A stretch of 64,000 nucleotides of DNA from Anagrus nilaparvatae (taxonomy: Eukaryota > Arthropoda > Insecta > Hymenoptera > Mymaridae): the NCBI GenBank assembly GCA_022575985.1, contig JAKSXM010000007.1:29948501-30012500 (forward strand). Reading direction: 5' to 3'. This document shows, piece after piece, positions 43,830 to 54,290 of this stretch (position 1 is the first letter of the stretch; each line of letters opens with the position of its first letter). Below the pieces are notes generated by a model. That model did no database searches, was not told the DNA's origin, and saw only the letters and a program-made list of their open reading frames with translations. The translations under genes were made by a program, and so were the position numbers.

Positions 43830-44700
43830 ATGGCTTACCTGATTTTGGCTCAAAATGATATGACTAGAAATGAAAAGGCTTCTAAAAACCCCAATGTTTC
43901 AACTCAACCCCAAGCTAATTGCAGGTTCAAACTAAAGACAGAGAAAATAAAAAAGTAGAATGTTCCATGTTTAAAAACAATCATTATCTTAATAAATGTC
44001 CTAATTTTATTAAAATGACTTCTCAAGCGAAATATGAGTATGTGAAATCTTTGCCCAGATGTAGCAATGGTCTTGGTAACCATGCTTCTTCTAAATGTAA
44101 ATCCAGATTTTGTTGCAATATCTGTAAAAAGAAAGACCTTACCTCTTTACATGATGATAATTTTGTAAAATCTATCAAAGACCTCAAGGTACAAATATTA
44201 ATAATTCAGATTCAGGCCCAAACTCCAATTCATCTGTGACACAAACTGCTTCTAGTTCACATGTTACGTCAGTAAATTTTATTAATTCTCCTTCTCATAC
44301 TTTTCTGTCTACAGCAGTCGTTAGGGTGGTAAATGAGGATGGCCATGAATTTTTGTTCGAGCCTCGGTAGACCAAGCGTCCCAAGCTTCATTTATTAGTC
44401 CGTCGTTATGTAGAAGGCAATGTACAAATCATACGGCGACTAGCCTACCTATTTCAGGTATAGGCGGTAAATGTGACTATACCTGCAAAAAGGTAGTCAT
44501 GTTTCAAATATAACCTCGTTTCTCCTATAATTTTTCAATCATGGTTCAGGCCTATGTATTACCTAAAGTATCTACTTATGCACCAACTGCGGATCCGAAA
44601 ACTGAAAATTTCTAACATATTTCTAACGTGCATATTTCTAACTTAACCCTGCCTGATCCTGGTTTCTGCAAGCGAGGTCAAATTAAAATTCTTTTGAGAA
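43830..44700 (+). pseudogene. BEL/Pao retrotransposon gag-protease fragment
   Basis: A gag zinc-knuckle region is readable at 43919-44239: VECSMFKNNHYLNKCPNF, YVKSLPRCSNGLGNH and CKSRFCCNICKKKD. The second Cys of the knuckle C-x2-C is Gly here (CSNG) and the later CCHC His is lost (KKKDLTSLH), unlike the minus-strand copy at 63.5 kb (CCNCLGNH, KKNHKALH). Downstream, protease-region traces follow across frames: STAVVRVVNEDGHEF, then a shift, and near 44640-44700 LPDPGFCKRGQIK-like residues. Pol is absent. The counterpart tail of such an element lies at 58114-58240 on the same strand. Confidence 0.75.
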
Positions 44701-45273
44701 CTTCAATTAATGTTTTCTTAAATTAAAAAAATATATTCTATTATTTTAGTATGACACTTCTCGACCTTAACTCGTCAAATCCGTATTCTAGTTTAAAGAT
44801 AGGAGAAAATGGGTGTTAACTGAAAATTAAATTCTTTCTTAATTCATCATATTAGTTTTCCATTTTTTCAGTACATTCGCTATCTGTATTCTCTTTATTG
44901 ATAGGATAGCGGTGTAAAGTTGATGAAAATAGTAGCCTAGATTTCTTTCCTTACTCTAAACTTATAATTTTCTATCTGTAATGCAAAATTTAAGCGGGGA
45001 GGGGCGCCAAACCGCAATTTATAATTAATTAGGGTAAGATAAAATTATAAAGTTTTCGTTAGTCATGTAATGAGATTTAACCCAATTTTATTCCAATAAA
45101 ATTTAAGAAAATTCAAATGACGTAGCAAATTAATTCTTCAACATTAATCAGACCAATACATAAATTAATTTAAATTAATAGTCTAAATAATGAGTCAGAT
45201 TAATATCAAAGAATAAAATTAAAAATATATATTTAAAAATTATTATACGACTCTCTTATAATTGTATATAATA
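44701..45273. other. AT-rich interval, no gene seen
   Basis: No coding frame. 44995-45025 has a GC-richer word (GCGGGGAGGGGCGCCAAACC). Confidence 0.4.
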
Positions 45274-46031
45274 CTCCCAAAAAAACATTTACATGTAAAG
45301 TTACGCAAGTGCCTTTAAGTGTTGTTCTATTATCACTATTATTAAACACTGCGAAAGTTTTGAGATCTAAAACAAAACTTTACGCAAGTTATGTGGACTG
45401 ATTAATAAAGAAAAAAAATAATATTACTTATTAAGTAATTGATTTATTATAGATATATATTTAATTTAAAGTACCGGATTAAACATTCTATTATCACCAA
45501 TTTTTAACACTACGAAAGTTTTGAGATCTAAAACAAAACTTCACGCAAGTTATGGAGGCTGATTAATAAAAAACAAAAAATATTAATTACAAAATTTTAA
45601 GATCTCATAAAAAAAAAATTTCACTTGCCAGGTCCACATAAATAGCCGCTTCCAATTATACCTGGCAAGTGAAATTTTTTTTATTTTTTTATTTTTATGA
45701 GTTCTTAAAATTTTGTTATTAATATTTTTTGTTTTTTATTAATCAGCCTCCATAACTTGCGTAAAGTTTTGTTTTAGATCTCAAAACTTTCGTAGTGTTA
45801 AAAATTGGTGATAATAGAATGTTTAATCCGGTACTTTAAATTACATATATATCTATAATAAATCAATTACTTAATAAGTAATATTATTTTTTTTCTTTAT
45901 TAATCAGTCCACATAACTTGCGTAAAGTTTTGTTTTAGATCTCAAAACTTTCGCAGTCTTTAATAGTAGTGATAATAGAACAAAACTTAAAGGCACTTGC
46001 GTAACTTTACATGTAAATGTTTTTTTGGGAG
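45274..46031. repeat. almost perfect 758-bp palindrome
   Basis: CTCCCAAAAAAACATTTACA at 45274 pairs with its complement ending at 46031; arms about 360 bp, loop about 30 bp (GTCCACATAAATAGCCGCTT within it, centre 45652). Each arm contains a direct duplication: GCGAAAGTTTTGAGATCTAA at about 45350 and CGAAAGTTTTGAGATCTAAA at about 45514, each followed by AACAAAACTT(T/C)ACGCAAGTTATG. Confidence 0.9.
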
Positions 46032-48232
46032 ATCTCATTCATTTCACATAAGTATATTTCAATAAAATAAAAAAAATTTTATTATAATTTTTGAACAGTT
46101 TTTAGCAAAAAAAATTTTTTAAGAAGATCTGAATTATTTCACTTAAGCATACCTAAATTGTTAATTTTAATTGACTCTCAACAAATAAATAAATAAATTT
46201 TAAAATCGTAGCTTCCCCTTTCACGGATTTTTTTTAATTTTTAATTTTAATTTTAAATAGTAGTGTGTCCGGGCTGTAAAAAAAATGTTTAATTTAATTT
46301 TGATGAACACATTGAATTATTTAATTTAAATTCAATTTATTAATATTTTCAGATATTTTATTTAAAAAATAGAGAAGTGACTAAAAGTTGCATCTGATGT
46401 GTGTCTTCTAACAACTATGCCTTTTTGTTGATATTTTAATATTGAAAAAATTTATTGTTAAAAACTATTTAAAAAATTTTTTATTTGCTATACTTTACCA
46501 AAACAAACAAATATTTTATCTCTAAAATATAGTAAAATAGCCTGAGAAGTAAATATACATTGAATCATGTGAAAAAATTTCATTATCAAAAAATAATGAA
46601 ATTTAATTTAATAAAATATTTTTAACCATAAATGTATTATTTATTTTCTATTTTAAGCCTTGTAAAATATTACCCTCTTCTTTTTGTCTTAAAAGTTTTT
46701 ATTTGAATTATTGTTTAAATTTCAATATATGTCAAATTATGCGTTTTCACGTATAATTCTTATTAATTAAACTAAGTTTTATTTTTAGGAGGGTTGTCCA
46801 AGTCCTCCAGGGCCTCTGGCTATATTATTCGCAAAACTGTTCTAGATTTTGAAGACTTTTAAACTACTGGAATTATAGATATATGTAAATTGTTGGATTA
46901 CTTACTTTCAGAATTTTTTTTAAGTTGATTAAAATGAATAAACTGTAATTTGTTTTAAACTTGAACTAAGTTCTTTATTTAAAATAAACGAGATAAAATT
47001 GTTTAAATGAGGAAATTACACTTTAAAATTTTAATAAAATTAGTTAATAAAAACTTAATAAAAATTTAATTAACAATTTAAAATTTAGATTTTTAAAATC
47101 AAGAGAAACTGAATCCAAAATATTAACACGAAAACCCGTGCACTGGCTTGAGGTAAATTGAAAGAGGCCGCCTTTAGGGCGAGCATGAGTATTTATGCAC
47201 TTGAACTTTGATAAGAATAATCCCTACTCTAATTTCCCACCCGCGACTCATCAACTTGAGATGTCAATATCTCATTGGCTGATAGAGATAGCGCCCGGAA
47301 AAGTAATCAAGAAGGGGCCTACTCTTATCAATTTTCAAGTTAGGCCCTCGCGCAAAATGCATGGAGGGGTACCCACGTCATGAAATAGATCTCCTCATGA
47401 TGCAGGTGTATATTTTGACTATTTAATCTATAATTTATGGATTTTTTGAACAAAGGTTTTCTATGAATATTTTAATTCTACACTGAGAGTAACCCGTGGT
47501 TGAGTAAATGTTTTTGTACTTTGAACTCAGTTTTTCTTTGAGTTTTCCTATAAATATTTTACGTTTTGAAATTCTTAGTGCTTTTGAACTAAGCTACTAT
47601 TTTTCCGAGTCAAAATTTAAAATATTTAGAGGGAAATTCTTAGTTTTCATAATTTTTATTAGTAAAATTTTATGAGGGAATAATTTACATTCTAAAACCA
47701 TTTCCTTGGGAGAATTATACTTTGAAATATTAACTTTATACAATTACTTATTCTAGCAATAAAATTTAAAAATATAAAACTTAGAATTATTTGAATAAAA
47801 ATAACTATTTTAATAATAAAATTAAAAGTAGTTAATTAATTAATTTAATTTGAACATCAATTTTTCCTTTCCGAGCTTTAATTTTTCTTTAAAAACGTAT
47901 GTGTCTTAAAGCTAAAAAATTAAAACTCGCAAAGGAAATACCCGATCTCTTAAATTCTTTTCACGATTCCTTTTACATCCTTCATTGGCTAATTTTCGGT
48001 ACCTAAAGGAAAAATCGTTTTTCTCGCAAATGAAAATTTCAGGTACACGAATATCAGCCAAAAACGTGTAATTTCCGTGTTTTTCTCTAAATACTTCCCA
48101 GAGCATAATAATCTTTTAAAAATCATTCATACACGGGGAAAGATTTAGATAGTATAAGCTTAAGCTACACGGAGAAAAATTTAGAGATGGCACCTGACGT
48201 TACATATACTTAAATTATTACATCATTACTTG
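46032..48232. other. AT-rich interval with a GC-richer patch, no gene assigned
   Basis: 47120-47390 is distinctly richer in G+C (GAGGCCGCCTTTAGGGCGAG, GATAGCGCCCGGAAAAG) and open for 62 codons on the plus strand (47195-47383), but I recognise no protein. It could be a promoter-proximal or ancient repeat piece. 47912-48106 (minus, 64 codons) is also unsupported. The 46787-46825 patch resembles 41775-41815. Confidence 0.4.
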
Positions 48233-49070
48233 TACCGGTATAAAAAGTTTATAACGAAGGAAAATTCTTGGAATCTCCAATATTAATAACCAAAGGTTCT
48301 AAAGATGGCTTACAAGAAGTAAAACTAGTCCACATTTTTTATCTACTCCAATTTAAAAATTTTTGCCAGCAAATAATAATGATATAAAAACATTTGTTAT
48401 CTACCGATATAGAGAAAATGAAATCTCTAATATTTTAATGACCAAATGATATAATTAAAAGCTTGAAATTTTCGCAAAAAATTCTAATGATGACTTGCAA
48501 GAAGTAAATCTAGTCCTCATATTTTATCTGATTCAGTTTATAGTTTCAACAGAAAAAAGTTCTGTTTTAAAAGAATTTCTTACCTACCGATATAGAGAAA
48601 GCGAATAAAATGAAATTTCTAATATTTTAATAACCAAATGAGATAAAAGCTTGAAATTTTCGCAAAAGATTGTAATGATGACTTGCAAGAAGTAAATCTA
48701 GTCATCATATTTTATCTGATTCAGTTCATAATTTCAACAGAAAAAAGTTCTGTTTTAAAAGAATTTCTTACCTACCGATATAGAGAAAGCGAAGAAAATG
48801 AAATCTCTAATATTTTAATAACCAAATGAGATAAAAGCTTGAAATTTTCTCAAAAGATTCTAATGATGACTTGCAAAAAGTAAACCTAGTCCTAATATTT
48901 TGTCTGCTCCAATGTATAAATTCACAAGAAAAAAATTCTATTTTAAAAACATTCTTACCTAACGATACAGAGAAAGTGAAAAAAATGAAATGTAATAATT
49001 ATAATAACTTAATGAGATAAAAGCTTTAAAATTCTAGAAGTATTTAACTGTAGCGGGTAGAAAAACAAGG
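48233..49070. repeat. satellite-like tandem array, ~186-bp unit
   Basis: Marker CTACCGATATAGAGAAA (and variants) recurs at 48401, 48584, 48772 and 48959, spacing 183-188 bp, with conserved AAAGCTTGAAATTTTCGCAA and AATGATGACTTGCAAGAAGT. About four to five units. A further inverted copy is present at 49870-50060 (TTTCAAGCTTTTATCTCACT, CTTTCTCTATATCGGTAGAT). Confidence 0.85.
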
Positions 49071-49254
49071 ACTACTTTTCTTTTTCATAGTCATTATAAT
49101 AATCATTTGAGAAAATTGAAAGCTTTTTTGTGACACAGGAAAACTGCAGAAAACCTATGCCAAGAACAGCCGGATACATGTTTTCTACATAGTGTTCGAT
49201 TTTTCTTTTAAACACTATGTCGAAAACACGATCCTGACCAAACAGCGTATAACG

Positions 49255-49376
49255 TCAGTACAAACTCTACACGAAAATCCGAGACGGTCACCCATCCGGA
49301 TACCAACCGCACTCATCTTTGCTTAACTTTTATAAGCAAACATATAGAGTTTATACTACCGCGCTACGAAGCTGGC
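49255..49376 (-). ncRNA. 5S rRNA-like sequence (pseudogene or 5S-derived SINE)
   Basis: Minus-strand read-out starts GCCAGCTTCGTAGCGCGGTA and contains AAAGTTAAGCAAAGATGAGT and GTTGGTATCCGGATGGGTGA followed by CCGTCTCGG. These match the 5S internal control region (box A AGTTAAGC, box C GGATGGGTGACCG) at the normal spacing. The 5' third differs strongly from 5S and no terminal stem is formed, so it is not a functional 5S gene. 5S-derived SINE (SINE3-type) or pseudogene; Pol III transcription is possible because the boxes are intact. Confidence 0.7.
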
Positions 49377-49424
49377 AATTTCTATAAAAAGATGTTTTTG
49401 CATAAGCATAAGCAATTTTAACAT

Positions 49425-49640
49425 GGAACATGTTCATTGGATGGGGTATTTGAAAAAATTTGGTTCGGAAGGGGGGGGTCAAAAATTGACGCTTTTAGGG
49501 AGGGGTCAAAAATTGACGTTTTTAGGGGGGGGGTCAAAAATTGAGGATTTTAGGGAGGGTGAAAAAGTGACGCTTTTAGGGGGGGGGGTGAAATAGACTT
49601 AGAATATTTTCGATTTAGGGACTTAGAATAATTTGAAGTG
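49425..49640. repeat. G-run tandem array
   Basis: Units of about 32 bp such as GGGGGTCAAAAATTGACG plus CTTTTAGGG are repeated about four times with G runs of 4-10. The words ATGGAACATGTTCATTGG and the CTTAGAATATTTTCGATTTA flank link it to 20530-20600, where the C-strand version occurs next to the palindrome. Confidence 0.8.
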
Positions 49641-51400
49641 GGAGTCAGGCCTTGATAACAACAAAAACTTAGAATACTTTAAGTTTATGGACTTAGATTT
49701 TTTCCTTTGTCACTTTTATTTGGTTCTTAAAATATTATACAGTATTCATTTTCTTCAGTCTTATAATATCAGTAGTGTTTTTGAAACAAAATTTTTTTTA
49801 CTAAAGTAATAAACTGTAGAAAATAAAAACTAAGGACTAGTTTAAGTTCTAGTAACTCATCCTCGAACTCATCATTAGAATCTTTTGTAAAAATTTCAAG
49901 CTTTTATCTCACTTGGTTATTAAAATATTTGAGATTTAATTTTCTTCGCTTTCTCTATATCGGTAGATAAAAATATTTTTATTTCATTATTTTCTGGCAA
50001 AAATTTTAAAATGGAGTAGATAGAAAAGGAGGACTATCTTTTATGAAAGTTTCAAGCTTTTGTCTAATTTGGTTATTAATGTTATATACACTTTATGTTT
50101 AAAGACATTTTTTTAAATTAAAATTATTTTTTTACTTTTGTCATTTTTCTTAAAATATTTAATTGTTTTGGTAAAGTGTAGCAAATAAAACAAATTTTTA
50201 AATACATTTTAAAAAATAAATATTTCCAAATTTTGAAAATCATAGAATACACACTACGATACACACATCAGATACATAATCAGATACAACTTTTAGTCAC
50301 TTCACTGTATATATATTTAAACAATATATTTTTACATGAGTTTTTTTTTAATTAGGAAATATCAAAATATTAATAAATTTAATTTACACTAAATTATCCA
50401 TTGTAAAAAATTTAAATCAAGCATTTTTTTATTTTTATGAATCATATAAACAATAAGCACTGGGGTTTCATTAGGTTAGTTTTCTATCTTAATATAATAC
50501 ACCGTGACGGTCAGTGACTGGACGCATAATGAAATTCCATTTCGGAGTTTAGTTTGATTAAATTAAAATACGATAATAAAAAGGAAAAAAGGCATATAAT
50601 TTTATTTTGTATAATAAAGAAAAAGGAAAACATATTTATTATATAACTATATAATAATAACTAAAACGAAACCATTTTATTAAATAAAATCGAACTATCG
50701 AACGTCAAAAAATTCGATAAAAAAATCGAACTATAAAAAATTCGATTTCGACTTTCGATGTATATTATAATATTAGAGAGAGATAGAGGAAAATCGGCGT
50801 ATATCTAGGGTCACGCGGGCACTTGCGTCCCGGGGCGACCGCCCCTGTAGATAACTAATAAATTTTTCTGTGTTATTGTATAGTTTATTTATACATTAAT
50901 TTTAAAAAAATTTTGATTTTTTACAGGGTTTAATTTTATTAATTTCAATTTTTATAAATGTATTTCTTAATAATTATTTTATATAATTTTTCATAAAAAT
51001 TTTAAAATTTTGTATTCAAAATTAATAGGTGGGAGAATGTTAAGAAAGTGATGCATATAAATTACTAGCAAAAGTTGGAGGGGGGGGGGCTCCGCCCCCC
51101 CCTGTGTCACATTTCCTTCTGTTTGTTTTGCTTCAAAAAATCATTTTTCATTGCAAATTTATAATTATGCAAACACATTCAAACTATTCAGAGCAGCGTA
51201 GGTGAAACATTAATGAAAAATTATAGGTTCTGATTGATTCTCTAGTTATAATAGAGAAAATAAAAAAATTTAACTTAGTACGTATAAATTAGTGCCAAAT
51301 TAAGTAATACCAATTCTGACAGTAAAATTTAATAATATTTTTTAGGTATTTCAATTTTTAAGCAAATTTACAAAAAATTTTATATATCCTAAAAATAGTA
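49641..51400. other. AT-rich interval without gene
   Basis: Contains the inverted satellite unit (49870-50060), a GC-rich word at 50810-50850 (GTCACGCGGGCACTTGCGTC, GGGGCGACCGCCCC) and a hairpin GGGGGGGGGGCTCCGCCCCC at about 51080-51102, both typical of transposon ends. No coding frame. Confidence 0.5.
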
Positions 51401-51633
51401 AAAATTGAATATCTCCAAAAGTAAGAAAGCTGAGTCAGAAAACTATAGCCTATGTTATCCGAATACTTTTATTCTTTATTATGACACTGGTTTCATATCA
51501 AGTGGTTCGGCGGTTCTTGAGTCATTAGGGTACAGACAAACAGACAAACAGACAAACAAACAAACAAATATATAATATACAATAATATAATATACTATAC
51601 CCTAAAATTTGAGTGGAATATATATAATATATA

Positions 51634-53190
51634 GTAAAAAATTTTTAAAATATTTTATAAAATTTTAAAGATACCTCCGTTTTGAATAAAAATTTCAGAG
51701 AATACGTAAAAATTAGTGCTGAATTGAATACTATAAAGTGCGATACCAAAATTTTTCGATAGTATCGAGATATTTCAATTTTTGATAAAATTTTTAAAAA
51801 ATGTTATCAAGTTCAAAAATACTAAAAATTAAATATCTCAAAAACTACGATTGCTAATCAGAAAATATAGGGCCTATGTCACCCGCATTTTTTTTTTCTT
51901 CATTTTGACGCCGGTTTCATGCCAATCGGTTCGGTGGTTCTTGAGTCATTAGGGTACAAACAAACAGACAAACAGACAAACAAACAAATAAATTTTCAAA
52001 TATATATAGTATTAAGATATAGTAAAAAATTTTTAAAATATTTTATAAAATTTTAAAGATACCTCCGTTTTGAATAAAAATTTCAGAGAATACGTAAAAA
52101 TTAGTGCTGAATTGAATACTATAAAGTGCGATACCAAAATTTTTCGATAGTATCGAGATATTTCAATTTTTGATAAAATTTTTAAAAAATGTTATCAAGT
52201 TCAAAAATACTAAAAATTAAATATCTCAAAAACTACGATTGCTAATCAGAAAATATAGGGCCTATGTCACCCGCATTTTTTTTTTCTTCATTTTGACGCC
52301 GGTTTCATGCCAATCGGTTCGGTGGTTCTTGAGTCATTAGGGTACAAACAAACAGACAAACAGACAAACAAACAAATAAATTTTCAAATATATATAGTAT
52401 TAAGATATAGTAAAAAATTTTTAAAATATTTTATAAAATTTTAAAGATACCTCCGTTTTGAATAAAAATTTCAGAGAATACGTAAAAATTAGTGCTGAAT
52501 TGAATACTATAAAGTGCGATACCAAAATTTTTCGATAGTATCGAGATATTTCAATTTTTGATAAAATTTTTAAAAAATGTTATCAAGTTCAAAAATACTA
52601 AAAATTAAATATCTCAAAAACTACGATTGCTAATCAGAAAATATAGGGCCTATGTCACCCGCATTTTTTTTTTCTTCATTTTGACGCCGGTTTCATGCCA
52701 ATCGGTTCGGTGGTTCTTGAGTCATTAGGGTACAAACAAACAGACAAACAGACAAACAAACAAATAAATTTTCAAATATATATAGTATTAAGATTAAGAT
52801 ATAGTAAAAAATTTTTAAAATATTTTATAAAATTTTAAAGATACCTCCGTTTTGAATAAAAATTTCAGAGAATACGTAAAAATTAGTGCTGAATTGAATA
52901 CTATAAAGTGCGATACCAAAATTTTTCGATAGTATCGAGATATTTCAATTTTTGATAAAATTTTTAAAAAATGTTATCAAGTTCAAAAATACTAAAAATT
53001 AAATATCTCAAAAACTACGATTGCTAATCAGAAAATATAGGGCCTATGTCACCCGCATTTTTTTTTTCTTCATTTTGACGCCGGTTTCATGCCAATCGGT
53101 TCGGTGGTTCTTGAGTCATTAGGGTACAAACAAACAGACAAACAGACAAACAAACAAATAAATTTTCAAATATATATAGTATTAAGATAT
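51634..53190. repeat. four nearly identical 388-bp tandem units
   Basis: AGTAAAAAATTTTTAAAATA starts at 51634, 52021, 52409 and 52803 (spacing 387, 388, 394, the last with a 6-bp extra TAAGAT). Units appear almost identical through CGGTTCGGTGGTTCTTGAGT and the (ACAA/GACAAACA)n tail. A diverged relative precedes at 51400-51600. The high identity means a recent duplication or a collapsed/expanded assembly. Confidence 0.92.
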
Positions 53191-53194
53191 GTGT

Positions 53195-53295
53195 ATGTAA
53201 AAGAGAGAGAGAGAGAGAGTAGATGTGCACGCCGACTCCAACCACTGGCCCGAGCGGTAGTGTGCGCCTTGCCGTGTTCTAAGCAACACCTATTA
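53195..53295 (+). repeat. GA microsatellite and SINE-like head
   Basis: (GA)8 at 53203-53218 is followed by CACTGGCCCGAGCGGTAGTG, an excellent tRNA A-box (TGGCCCGAGCGG), and by a weak B-box-like GTGTTCTAAGC. It is short and not foldable as a tRNA; probably the head of a tRNA-derived SINE. Confidence 0.45.
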
Positions 53296-53349
53296 TATTA
53301 ATAAAGGCAAACTTATAAGCACAAGTAAATTAATAATCATAGTTTATTT

Positions 53350-54240
53350 TTTACTAATTATCCATCTCATCCTCATCCACCACTCCATTAGTTAGTTTTA
53401 ATGGCAGTTTCACAATATATCCCATGCAGCCACATTTACAATAAATTCTTTAGGCAAGTTTGCAATATCTTCAGTTTCCATTAAAGAAAGTTGTTTTAAT
53501 TTACCAAAAATTTCTAATGATCGTTCGAAACAAGGCTTATTTATATTCATATATTTTTCAAGCAATAACACATTGTACACTGCACAAACCATATTTGAAT
53601 TCTGATGATGTTTACATAAATTTTCTGAAATCCTCCATTTTTTTAATGTTTTTAAAACATTTTGAAACAGCTTCTTAATCGACTACATTATTTAAATATT
53701 TTTCAAGCCACTTAACTTTCTGCAACCCTTTTACATAAATCTTATCTACATCAGATAAAGCAGTTTTTAAAATACTTTCTACTTGATCATATGGAATATC
53801 ACCATATTCCCACGTCATTGTTAAATTTTTCCAGCCACTTATTTTCTACTCTTCAGCGTATAGGAATAAGGAAGATCGAACCAATGACAGAAGTAATGAC
53901 AAACCAATGGTAAAAGAATTCCCATACATAAATTTTCATTTTCAACTTTAGCTACATCAATAAATTCAATCTCATTCTCTTCAATACTTTCATATTTTAT
54001 ATTTTCTATAACAATATCATCAAAAAATTTCTTATCTTAATTTTTCAGTCTTAATTCTTATTTTGGTTTTTTTATCTAAATTATTATTTTCTTGAAAATA
54101 AGATTTTCTTTCCTGCAAATAAAAATATATTTTTCATTAAAATTTAAATTTAAATCTTTAAAATTAAAATTTACTTACTTTCTTTTGTGAACGGAGGTTA
54201 TATTTATGATGAAAATTCTGTTCATTAAATACTGCTAATT
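53350..54240 (-). pseudogene. decayed gene of unknown family, at least two exons
   Basis: The minus strand from about 54240 reads FNEQNFHHKYNLRSQKK, ends at donor AAA|GTAAGT (54177), and resumes after acceptor TTTGCAG (about 54114) with ERKSYFQENNNLDKK. Then, with several frame breaks, come NENLCMGILLPLVCHYFCHW, MTWEYGDIPYDQVESILKT, DVDKIYVKGLQKVKWLEKYL, KNIKKWRISENLCKHHQNSN, VYNVLLLEKYMNINKPCFER and a C-terminus LPLKLTNGVVDEDEMDN. Stops or shifts occur after LKTEKL-like residues, SRK, NNVVD and AAWD. The Cys/His words and IYVKG motif resemble, by memory, uncharacterised hymenopteran multi-copy proteins, but I cannot name the family. Splice signals suggest it was once a spliced gene. Confidence 0.5.
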
Positions 54241-54290
54241 GAATTGATATATTGCGACTGGTGAAAGAGAAAGCCTATTGATTTTTGAAA

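Noticed and set aside
47195..47383. 62-codon frame in a GC-richer patch
   Set aside because: No similarity recognised; kept only as an unexplained interval.
49255..49376. Functional 5S rRNA gene
   Set aside because: The 5' third and the terminal stem do not match 5S rRNA.
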